Position numbers and translations under genes: made by a program. A stretch of 48,865 nt of DNA, taken from the NCBI GenBank assembly GCA_902574345.1, contig CACGNF010000005.1:1-48865 (forward strand), read 5' to 3'. How positions within the stretch are numbered: position 1 is the first letter of the stretch; every line of letters begins with the position of its first letter. The notes below the pieces were generated by a model. That model did no database searches. It was not told where the DNA came from and was given only the letters and a program-made list of their open reading frames with translations. Source of the stretch: an uncultured Pelagibacteraceae bacterium (GTDB lineage Bacteria > Pseudomonadota > Alphaproteobacteria > Pelagibacterales > Pelagibacteraceae). Of the stretch, positions 1 through 6,704 are shown one piece after another.

Positions 1-360
1 TTGGGAAATGGTGCAATGACAATGCAATCCAATTACCCACCATACAATATCAGAAAGACTGGTAAAGATAACTACGCTATTGAGGTTGCTTTAGCAGGAT
101 TCAATAAAAAAGATGTTGAGGTTGAGTTCGAAGATAATTTATTAACTGTAAGAACAAAACAAGTCGATAAATCTGAAGATAAAAATGCTGATGGAGAGAT
201 CATTCATAAGGGAATATCTCAAAGACAATTTGCTAGATCATTTACAATTGCTGATGACGTTAAAGTAAATGGTGCTGAGCTTAAAGATGGACTTTTAACA
301 ATATCTTGTGAGAGAATTGTACCAGAGCATAAGAAGAAAAAACTAATCGAAATTAGATAA
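1..360 (+). CDS. Small heat shock protein Hsp20/IbpA family (5' partial)
   Basis: ATP-independent holdase chaperone of the alpha-crystallin family, which keeps unfolding cytoplasmic proteins soluble. The frame is open from the first base of the window, so the true start and N-terminal arm lie outside; 119 residues are visible. The alpha-crystallin domain runs from the YPPYNI segment (about residue 12) to the conserved LKDGLLTI strand (about 94-101). The tail ends with an I-x-I motif (I116-E117-I118) of the type used for oligomer assembly. The TTG at base 1 is unlikely to be the start. Family membership is clear; whether it is the IbpA orthologue cannot be decided from a partial sequence. Confidence 0.9.
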   Translation: MGNGAMTMQSNYPPYNIRKTGKDNYAIEVALAGFNKKDVEVEFEDNLLTVRTKQVDKSEDKNADGEIIHKGISQRQFARSFTIADDVKVNGAELKDGLLTISCERIVPEHKKKKLIEIR

Positions 361-370
361 GTTAAAGCCT

Positions 371-399
371 TGCTTGCGGGGTAACTAGCTCCGCAAGTA
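371..399. terminator. Hairpin between hsp20 and the convergent lipoprotein gene
   Basis: The arms 371-379 and 391-399 pair over 9 bp (one G-T wobble) around an 11-base loop. It is the only GC-rich block in this 41-base convergent gap. Neither side has a long T tract, so it is a plausible bidirectional terminator or mRNA 3'-end stabiliser rather than a textbook one. Confidence 0.55.
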
Positions 400-401
400 A
401 A

Positions 402-707
402 CTAAAAACATCCTTTTGATGAAAATCCAATCACTACTGAGTTAGTGTCTACCTCAAATTTTCTTTCACAAGAAATACCATATTTTTTTGTTTTATAAAC
501 AAGAACTTGATTTCCTTTTTCATTCTTAAAATCTTCATCAGGATTTCCTAGATCAATCTTAAGTTCACTGGATAATTGACCTATGTATTTACCCAATCTT
601 TTATTTTCTTGCTCAACAATTTTGTCAGTTTTTTCTTGTACAGTCTGGCACGCAGTGACCATTAAGAAGAAACTAATTAACAACACGATTAATTTAAAAT
701 TTCTCAT
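402..707 (-). CDS. Small outer-membrane-type lipoprotein, unknown function
   Basis: 101-residue protein. An N-terminal hydrophobic signal (about residues 4-18) is followed by a lipobox V-T-A-C with lipidation cysteine C20, so it should be a lipoprotein of the cell envelope. The mature part has a charged helical start (about 22-50) and a C-terminal beta-rich part with GNPDEDF, a Y-x-C pair and a final S-K-G-C-F. The layout loosely resembles small SmpA/BamE-like lipoproteins, but I cannot assign it. It is transcribed alone, convergent to hsp20 and divergent from the purine permease. The lipoprotein call is strong; the function is unknown. Confidence 0.8.
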   Translation of the reverse strand: MRNFKLIVLLISFFLMVTACQTVQEKTDKIVEQENKRLGKYIGQLSSELKIDLGNPDEDFKNEKGNQVLVYKTKKYGISCERKFEVDTNSVVIGFSSKGCF

Positions 708-763
708 TTACATATTCTAGCTTCAAAATATGACCAAAATATAAACTTCTTGGTTGAATTATG

Positions 764-797
764 TTGATAAAATTAGATTTGGCTAAGTATTTATCAA
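764..797. other. 8-bp perfect inverted repeat in the purine permease leader
   Basis: TTGATAAA at 764-771 is matched by TTTATCAA at 790-797 around an 18-base loop, ending 34 bases before the permease start. It lies in the only intergenic spacer between the divergent lipoprotein and permease genes. It could be an operator dyad or a leader hairpin; I do not recognise it as a known purine riboswitch. Confidence 0.4.
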
Positions 798-831
798 GAG
801 AATCATCTATTTAATCATAATAGGAGGAATA

Positions 832-2142
832 ATGTTAGACAAATATTTTGATTACAAAAAACACAAAACAGATTTTAAAACAGAAGTAATAGCCGGAACA
901 ACTACTTTTTTAACGATGGCTTACATTATGTTTTTAAATCCATTTATTTTATCAGGTGAATTTGCTGGACCCGAAAAAGGTTTCTTTGATTTCGGTGCAG
1001 TTTACACTGCAACTATTTTAGCAACTGCCCTGGCTTGTTTCATAATGGCATTTCATGGAAAAACTTGGCCGATTGGTCTTGCGCCAGGAATGGGTATTAA
1101 TGCTTTTGTAGCTTTTGGAGTTTGTGCAGGTATGGGATATACACCGCAACAAGCTTTGGGTGCTGTATTAGTTGCTGGTGTATTATTTTTAATTATATCA
1201 TTAACACCAATAAGAGCATGGCTTATTAACTCTATCCCAAAAAGTTTAAAATTAGGGATTGGTGCCGGAATTGGTTTGTTCCTAGCAATTATTGGTCTTC
1301 AGATAATGGAAGTGGTTGTTGATAATCCTGTAACATTAGTACAGCTTGGAAATTTAAGTGATCCACTTGTTCTATTAGGATGCGCAACTTTTATTGCGAT
1401 AATTGTTTTAGACAAGATGAACATTAAAGGTAATATCATTATTGGTATTTTAGTATTTAGTATAATTGCTTGGGCTACAGGTCTTGCAAAATTTAATGGT
1501 ATCGCAAGTGCTCCACCTTCAATGACTTATCTTTTCGAATTCGATTTATCTGCAGCTATGACAGCTGGAATGTCTACAGTCATATTTACTTTATTATTTG
1601 TAGACTTTTTTGATACTGCAGGAACTTTAACTTCAGTTGCTAATGTAGCTGGAAAAGTTAGCAAAGATGGAAAGGTTAAAGACATCAATAAAGCAATGTT
1701 GTCAGACAGTGTTAGTACTGTTGCAGGAGCTGTAATGGGAACTACAACTGTAACTAGCTACGTTGAGTCTGGGGCTGGGGTAAAAGCTGGTGGAAAGACT
1801 GGAATGACCTCTTTGGTAATTGGTATATTATTTTTAGCATGTATATTTTTTGCGCCCTTAGCAACTAGTTTGCCAAAACAAATTGATGGTGCTGCTTTAC
1901 TTTTTGTTTCAGTTCTATTTATTAGAAATATTACAGACATAGAGTGGAATGATGTTTCAGAGTCTGCTCCAGCAATTCTTGCGATGATCGCTATGCCTTT
2001 AACTTATAGTATCAGCAATGGTATTGCTCTGGCATTCGTATCATATGCTTTGATCAAGATATTTACTGGTAAATTTGCAACTACTTCACCAGCTATTTGG
2101 GTGATAGCAATTTTAAGTGTTGTAAGTTTTGCAGTTGCTTAA
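832..2142 (+). CDS. NCS2-family purine permease (AzgA/GhxP-like)
   Basis: Inner-membrane proton-coupled permease for nucleobases, most likely hypoxanthine, guanine or adenine. Its 436 residues are largely hydrophobic with about a dozen membrane segments. AzgA-subfamily hallmarks are visible: T-T-F-L-T-M-A-Y-I near residue 24, GMGINAF around 86, DFFDTAGTL around 258, and the substrate-site loop T-S-Y-V-E-S-G-A-G followed by A-G-G-K-T-G near 307-322. An unusually strong Shine-Dalgarno (AGGAGGA, 822-828) precedes the ATG. The facing gene is a purine-type phosphoribosyltransferase, which fits uptake followed by salvage. The exact base transported cannot be read from the sequence. Confidence 0.92.
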   Translation: MLDKYFDYKKHKTDFKTEVIAGTTTFLTMAYIMFLNPFILSGEFAGPEKGFFDFGAVYTATILATALACFIMAFHGKTWPIGLAPGMGINAFVAFGVCAGMGYTPQQALGAVLVAGVLFLIISLTPIRAWLINSIPKSLKLGIGAGIGLFLAIIGLQIMEVVVDNPVTLVQLGNLSDPLVLLGCATFIAIIVLDKMNIKGNIIIGILVFSIIAWATGLAKFNGIASAPPSMTYLFEFDLSAAMTAGMSTVIFTLLFVDFFDTAGTLTSVANVAGKVSKDGKVKDINKAMLSDSVSTVAGAVMGTTTVTSYVESGAGVKAGGKTGMTSLVIGILFLACIFFAPLATSLPKQIDGAALLFVSVLFIRNITDIEWNDVSESAPAILAMIAMPLTYSISNGIALAFVSYALIKIFTGKFATTSPAIWVIAILSVVSFAVA

Positions 2143-2151
2143 ATATTAATT

Positions 2152-2181
2152 AAACAGGGCTAGTTTATACTAGCCCTGTTT
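2152..2181. terminator. Strong bidirectional intrinsic terminator between permease and phosphoribosyltransferase
   Basis: A perfect 12-bp stem (2152-2163 with 2170-2181), six-base loop TTTATA, followed on the plus strand by a T8 tract (2183-2190). On the minus strand the stem is followed by an A/T-rich tail with a short T run. The stop codon of the phosphoribosyltransferase (2170-2172) lies inside the stem, so one element serves both genes. Confidence 0.9.
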
Positions 2182-2697
2182 ATTTTTTTTCACGATCTCC
2201 TCAATAGACAATTCTTCATAATGTTCTGTAGGTTGAACAATCCAAGGGTCTGAATTTAATCTGATAGGACAAAAATCAGGTTCAAAAGTTGACGATTTCT
2301 TTTTCCATAAGCAAGCAGTTTTTACTTCTTTTATATAATCTTTTGTTGGGCCGTAATTTTTCAACCACTCAATGCTTTTATTAAGCGTTAAACCGGTATC
2401 AGAGAGATCATCTATTAGAAGAACCTTATTAAAATCTTTGTTATCTGCCAAAGAACTTATTTCTCTTGCAAACATCAATTGGCCCTGTTGATCCTCTAAA
2501 CCTTTACCTGAATAACTTTGAATAACAATATACGCGATTGGTAATTTCAAAATTCTTGATAAAATATCAATAATAGGGGCTGCCCCTCTCATAATGCCAA
2601 CTAATACAGTTGGTTTATATTTTTCATGAATTTGTATTGCTAACTTTTCAACTATTTGAGTATATTCATCAAAACTGATAATTAATTTCTCTGCCAT
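2170..2697 (-). CDS. Purine-type phosphoribosyltransferase (XGPRT/HPRT-like)
   Basis: Type I phosphoribosyltransferase that would couple a purine base to PRPP in the cytoplasm. The PRPP-binding signature VLLIDDLSDTG (about residues 91-101) and the upstream loop L-V-G-I-M-R-G-A-A-P are both present; the C-terminal part (DPWIVQPTEHYE) resembles bacterial xanthine-guanine-type enzymes. I chose the ATG at 2697 (MAEKLI, 175 aa) because it aligns with usual family starts; another ATG lies 15 bases upstream at 2712. It converges on the purine permease gene, supporting a salvage role. The base specificity (xanthine, guanine or hypoxanthine) is not determined. Confidence 0.85.
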   Translation of the reverse strand: MAEKLIISFDEYTQIVEKLAIQIHEKYKPTVLVGIMRGAAPIIDILSRILKLPIAYIVIQSYSGKGLEDQQGQLMFAREISSLADNKDFNKVLLIDDLSDTGLTLNKSIEWLKNYGPTKDYIKEVKTACLWKKKSSTFEPDFCPIRLNSDPWIVQPTEHYEELSIEEIVKKNKQG

Positions 2698-2740
2698 GAA
2701 ATTTATTATCATAATTAAAAATAATTAAAAAGGAGAAATC

Positions 2741-3037
2741 ATGAAAGCTTATTGGATAAGTTTGTATACTAAAGTAGATGACCAAGAAAATTTAAAAAAG
2801 TATGCAGAGGCAGTAACTCCAATTATTAAAAGTTATGGCGGTTTACCTTTGGTTAGAGGTGGCAAACATACAACTTTCGATGGTGATGATTTTTTAAGAA
2901 CTGTGGTTTGGGAATTTCCAAATTACGAGCAAGCTTTAAAATGTCATCAATCTAAAGAATATCAGTCTGGTTGGGATTTAGCCAAAAAGACCACTACAAG
3001 ACACATGCAAATCGTTGAGGGATTTAGTACTGAATAG
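2741..3037 (+). CDS. DUF1330 family protein
   Basis: 98-residue ferredoxin-fold-like (dimeric alpha/beta barrel) protein matching DUF1330. It starts MKAYWI, has the conserved G-G-L-P-L-V-R-G-G-K turn (residues 33-42) and the VVWEFPNYEQALK segment, and ends at a strand M-Q-I-V-E-G. A good Shine-Dalgarno (AAGGAG, 2730-2735) precedes the ATG. Related proteins are small cytoplasmic proteins of uncertain role. Its 3' end overlaps the convergent glycosylase gene by 14 bases. Confidence 0.85.
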   Translation: MKAYWISLYTKVDDQENLKKYAEAVTPIIKSYGGLPLVRGGKHTTFDGDDFLRTVVWEFPNYEQALKCHQSKEYQSGWDLAKKTTTRHMQIVEGFSTE

Positions 3038-3659
3038 GCTCAGGATCTATACTTCTCCACAAATACCATGTAGCTACTGAGCAATAAGGTGAAAATCTTT
3101 TTTGAAGTAAAGACACAAATTTTTCCGGTGGAAAATATTTTTTATTATAATTTTTAGAAATCGCTCTCAAAAGCCCAATATCTTGTATAGGCCAAATGTC
3201 AGATCTATTATAAGTAAAAAGTAAAATCATTTCAGCCGACCATCTACCTATTTGTCTTAAATTAGATAAATAAACTATAGCTTCCTCATCACTCATATTC
3301 TTTATTGATTTAGGATTAAAGGATTTATTAAGAATTTGTTTGGCTAAACTTTTTATTCCCAAGACTTTTTGCCTACTTAATCCACAATTTCTAAGTTGTG
3401 TTGTTGTCAATTTAAATACAGTTTTTGGATTGATTTTATTTTTACATTTTTTCTTAAATTTTAAAAAAACTGAATTTGCTGCAGCAACACTTATTTGCTG
3501 ACCAATAATACTTTTACACAATGAAAAAAAAATATCCTTTCTTGAAGTAAGAATCGTTTCATTAGGGCTTTGATAATTTTTAATCAATCTTGACATTATT
3601 TTATCCCTTTTGGATAAATATCTTTTAGCTTTATTCCAATATTTTGGAACTTTAGTCAT
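3024..3659 (-). CDS. DNA-3-methyladenine glycosylase II (AlkA-type, HhH-GPD)
   Basis: Base-excision repair enzyme that removes alkylated purines. 211 residues, matching the HhH-GPD catalytic core without the N-terminal domain of E. coli AlkA. The S-I-I-G-Q-Q-I-S helix lies at 50-57, the helix-hairpin-helix L-R-Q-I-G-R-W-S-A at about 134-142, and the catalytic aspartate is D160 in W-P-I-Q-D. There is no C-terminal [4Fe-4S] cysteine cluster, which argues against Nth/MutY. Its first 8 bases overlap the end of the upstream EamA gene, so the two are probably cotranscribed. The gene symbol is withheld because orthology to alkA versus mpg2-like enzymes is uncertain. Confidence 0.87.
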   Translation of the reverse strand: MTKVPKYWNKAKRYLSKRDKIMSRLIKNYQSPNETILTSRKDIFFSLCKSIIGQQISVAAANSVFLKFKKKCKNKINPKTVFKLTTTQLRNCGLSRQKVLGIKSLAKQILNKSFNPKSIKNMSDEEAIVYLSNLRQIGRWSAEMILLFTYNRSDIWPIQDIGLLRAISKNYNKKYFPPEKFVSLLQKRFSPYCSVATWYLWRSIDPEPIQY

Positions 3660-4536
3660 TGATAGTTTTAGAAGTGATTATCTTTTTGTTGTAAATTTCT
3701 CTTCTAAAAATAATTAATGTTGAAATAATTACCAAAAAGGCTCCAAGAAGAGTTTTGATTGTTGGAACCTCACCCCAAATGAAATATCCAAAAATTATTG
3801 CAAACAAAAGAGCTAAATATTTTAAAGGAGTTACCAAAGAAACCTCTGAATATTTATATGACTGACCTAACCATAAATTTGCAACGCCTCCAAAAATACC
3901 AACAAAAGATAATAAAATAAAATCCTGTAAATTAGGCATAACCCATCCTTGTGGAATAGTTAAAAAACTCAATAAGGTTATTGATAAGGAAAAATAGAAC
4001 GAAATTAACCAAACCGGTTCCGTGGTTGATAACTGTCTAATTGATATTGCTACATAAGATAGACCAAGACAAAATATTATGGGAAAAATATAATAAATGT
4101 TAAGTTCACTTATCCCTGGTTCAGTGATTACTAATATTCCTATAAAACCAACTATCACAGCTAACCATCTATAAATTCCAACTTTTTCACTCAATAAAAA
4201 AATTGAAAATATAGTTGTAAAAATTGGAGCAGCAAAAGAAATACTTACCACAGTTGCTAGGGGTAATTTTCTTAAAGCAATAAAAATTGCTACTAAAGCA
4301 ATTAAACCCGACAAGCACCTTAGAGCATGCAAGCCTGGTCTTTTGGTTTGATAAAAATTGTGAAGTCTATCTCTTGGTATAATGAAAAAATAAAATAGTA
4401 TCCCAAAAAACCCTCTAAAAAATAAAACCTGTCCAATTGGATAATCGACTGACCACTTGACAATTATATCCATTAGTGAGAATGCACAAACAGACATAAA
4501 CATGTACAAAAATCCCAATTGATTTTTACTAAGCAT
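3652..4536 (-). CDS. EamA/DMT-superfamily transporter
   Basis: Inner-membrane drug/metabolite exporter family protein, 294 residues with ten predicted hydrophobic helices in two EamA repeats (about 8-140 and 150-285). Recognisable features are the first-helix motif A-F-S-L-M-D near residue 18, the FFRGFFG segment, and the second-repeat P-L-K-Y-L-A-L-L-F-A-I-I-F-G-Y motif near 238. The substrate is unknown; relatives export amino acids, metabolites or S-adenosylmethionine. It overlaps the downstream glycosylase gene by 8 bases and is divergent from msrA. Confidence 0.88.
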   Translation of the reverse strand: MLSKNQLGFLYMFMSVCAFSLMDIIVKWSVDYPIGQVLFFRGFFGILFYFFIIPRDRLHNFYQTKRPGLHALRCLSGLIALVAIFIALRKLPLATVVSISFAAPIFTTIFSIFLLSEKVGIYRWLAVIVGFIGILVITEPGISELNIYYIFPIIFCLGLSYVAISIRQLSTTEPVWLISFYFSLSITLLSFLTIPQGWVMPNLQDFILLSFVGIFGGVANLWLGQSYKYSEVSLVTPLKYLALLFAIIFGYFIWGEVPTIKTLLGAFLVIISTLIIFRREIYNKKIITSKTIND

Positions 4537-4571
4537 ACGAATAATTTGTAAATTAATTTAAATCATAATCA

Positions 4572-5015
4572 ATGGAAATAGCAGTTTTAGCACTTGGATG
4601 TTTTTGGGGGCCTGAAATCAAATTCAGCAAAATTAATGGCGTTATCAAAACTGAAGTTGGCTATTGTGGTGGTAATAGTTCACAAACCACCTATAAAGAA
4701 GTTTGCACAGGAAGTACAAATCATGCTGAAGTTGTTAAAATTGATTTTGATGAGAAAGTAATTACTTATGAAGAAATTTTAAAAATTTTTTTTGAAATTC
4801 ATGACCCAACTACACTAAATTCTCAAGGACCAGATTTTGGTACACAATATAGAAGTGAAATCTTTTATTTGAATGACAATCAAAAAAAAATTGCAGAAGA
4901 TGTTCTGGACCAGGTCAATAAAAAGTTATCAGGGAAAGTTGTAACAAAAATTTCCCTGCTAAGAAACTATTGTATTGCTGAGGAATATCATCAAAAATAT
5001 TTAGAAAAGAGATAA
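4572..5015 (+). CDS. msrA: Peptide-methionine (S)-S-oxide reductase, short and cysteine-divergent
   Basis: Reduces methionine-S-sulfoxide in proteins or free methionine. The catalytic motif GCFWG (C10) with the conserved E15, the H-D-P-T-T segment (78-81), G-T-Q-Y-R-S and A-E-E-Y-H-Q near the end all support MsrA. At 147 residues it is shorter than most, and it lacks the cysteines in a C-terminal tail that usually resolve the sulfenic acid. Instead cysteines occur at C32 (GYCGG, usually GYAGG), C45 and C134. Its stop overlaps the ATG of the sulfurtransferase (TAATG), so the two are translationally coupled. Confidence 0.93.
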   Translation: MEIAVLALGCFWGPEIKFSKINGVIKTEVGYCGGNSSQTTYKEVCTGSTNHAEVVKIDFDEKVITYEEILKIFFEIHDPTTLNSQGPDFGTQYRSEIFYLNDNQKKIAEDVLDQVNKKLSGKVVTKISLLRNYCIAEEYHQKYLEKR

Positions 5016-5830
5016 TGTCATTAGTAGAAACTGATTGGCTCGAAAATAACAAAGACAAAGTAAAAATAATTGATTGCTCTTGGCACATGCCACAAACGAA
5101 AAGAAATGGTTTTGAAGAGTATAAAACTCAACATATCCCTGAGTCCGTTTTTTTTGACCTAGATGATAATTCTGACAAAAATACAAATCTTCCACATATG
5201 TTAGTGAATAAAGATCAATGGGAAAAAATAGTCTCAAAGATGGGAATTAAAAATGAGGATATGATTATTATTTATGATAATTCTGATGTTGTAAGCTCAT
5301 GTCGCTGTTGGTTTAATTTTATCTATTATGGTCATGATCCTAAACTAGTTCATGTTTTAAATGGAGGTTTAAAAAAATGGCTGGAAGAAAAAAGAAAAGT
5401 AACAAATAATTTATCTAAAGTTATTGGGTCAGACTACAAAAGTTTTGAAAATCAGGAATTAGTTAAGAACAAAGATTCAATTAATCGAAATATAGAAACC
5501 CAAAAATTTAGAGTTGTCGACGCGAGAAATAAAGAAAGATTTGAAGGAAAGGTTCCAGAGCCTAGAGAGGGATTAAAAAGTGGGAATATTAAAAATTCTG
5601 TTTGCATACCATTTGGCTCTTGTCTTAATCAAGATAGAACTTTTAGAAATAAACAAGAACTTGAAAAAATTTTTCTATCTTCCCTAAAAAACTTAAATGA
5701 TAAAAATATTGTCTTTTCATGTGGATCCGGGGTCACCGCGTGTGTTTTGGCACTAGCTTATTCTTTAATAAATGATAAATATCGACCCTGTATTTATGAT
5801 GGCTCTTGGGCTGAATACGGGTTAATTTAA
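5015..5830 (+). CDS. sseA: 3-mercaptopyruvate/thiosulfate sulfurtransferase
   Basis: Two-domain rhodanese-family enzyme that moves sulfane sulfur from 3-mercaptopyruvate or thiosulfate. 271 residues: an inactive N-terminal rhodanese domain (about 1-125) and a catalytic C-terminal domain with the active-site loop CGSGVTA beginning at C236. The glycine-serine-glycine-valine-threonine form of this loop is typical of mercaptopyruvate sulfurtransferases rather than classical rhodaneses. The R-V-V-D-A-R-N-K-E-R-F-E-G motif lies at the start of the second domain. It is coupled to msrA through a TAATG overlap, and the pair forms a small sulfur-handling operon. Confidence 0.92.
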   Translation: MSLVETDWLENNKDKVKIIDCSWHMPQTKRNGFEEYKTQHIPESVFFDLDDNSDKNTNLPHMLVNKDQWEKIVSKMGIKNEDMIIIYDNSDVVSSCRCWFNFIYYGHDPKLVHVLNGGLKKWLEEKRKVTNNLSKVIGSDYKSFENQELVKNKDSINRNIETQKFRVVDARNKERFEGKVPEPREGLKSGNIKNSVCIPFGSCLNQDRTFRNKQELEKIFLSSLKNLNDKNIVFSCGSGVTACVLALAYSLINDKYRPCIYDGSWAEYGLI

Positions 5831-5834
5831 AAAA

Positions 5835-6704
5835 ATGAAAAGATCGACTAAAACTATATCAATTATTTTAATATTTTTTCTAATCATTGCAGCGGTAATT
5901 ATTGGTAGAACAATGATTGGAAATCATTTTAAAAAAAAATTTAGTAAAAGACCCCCTCCAGGAATAGTTGTCACCGAAGTAGTAAAAAAAGAATTTGCTG
6001 AAAAAATAGAGACCTTTGGTACTGCAATCTCAAAAAAATCTGAAACTTTTAAAATAAAAAAAGATGATCTTTTTGAAGATTTAAAATTAAAAGACTTTGT
6101 TAAAAAAGGAGATGTATTAATCAAGTTGAAAAGTGGAAATATTATAGCTCCATTCAGCGGAGTACTTGGTTATACTGGTCTTACGGAAGATATTCTTGTA
6201 TCTAATAATATATTCATCATAACATTAGATGATAATTCAACTATTTACTCAGATATTAAAATTCCAGAGAATTATTCGGCATCTATTAAAAAAGGTCTTC
6301 CAGTTGACGTAAAATTATCTAGTTTTAAAGATAAAACTTTTTCAGGTGAAGTTGATTTTGTATCGAGCAGGATTAACGCTGATACAAGAAGTATATTATC
6401 CAGAATTAAAGTGCAAAATAATGATCTCGAACTAATATCAGGATCTCTTTTAGAAGTAAGCGTTAAATTTAATCTAAGAAACTCATTAAGTGTACCTGAT
6501 ACAAGTGTGATGATTGAAGGCGACAAATCCTATGTTTACAAAATAAATGGCGAAAATGTTGCAAATAAAACTGAGGTTAAAACAGGTCTAAGAAGTAATA
6601 AAAACATCGAGGTAATTTCTGGATTAAGTGAAGGTGAGATAATCGTTGCTGAAGGATTGAAAAAAGTAAGACCTAGAGGAAAAATAAAACCTATTACAAA
6701 ATAA
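5835..6704 (+). CDS. RND efflux pump periplasmic adaptor subunit
   Basis: Membrane-fusion protein that bridges an RND inner-membrane pump and an outer-membrane channel. 289 residues, with an N-terminal membrane anchor (about 7-28), a P-P-P-G-I-V-V segment starting the mature part, a biotinyl-lipoyl-like half (I-I-A-P-F-S-G-V-L-G near 99-108) and a beta-barrel (about 140-210). It is short for the family: the alpha-helical hairpin is nearly absent. It ends directly against the ATG of the RND permease, so the two are cotranscribed. No outer-membrane TolC-like gene is in the window. Confidence 0.9.
   Translation: MKRSTKTISIILIFFLIIAAVIIGRTMIGNHFKKKFSKRPPPGIVVTEVVKKEFAEKIETFGTAISKKSETFKIKKDDLFEDLKLKDFVKKGDVLIKLKSGNIIAPFSGVLGYTGLTEDILVSNNIFIITLDDNSTIYSDIKIPENYSASIKKGLPVDVKLSSFKDKTFSGEVDFVSSRINADTRSILSRIKVQNNDLELISGSLLEVSVKFNLRNSLSVPDTSVMIEGDKSYVYKINGENVANKTEVKTGLRSNKNIEVISGLSEGEIIVAEGLKKVRPRGKIKPITK

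Noticed and set aside
5001..5237. Minus-strand open frame over the start of the sulfurtransferase gene
   Set aside because: It spans the msrA-sseA junction antisense to two well-supported genes and has no family features.
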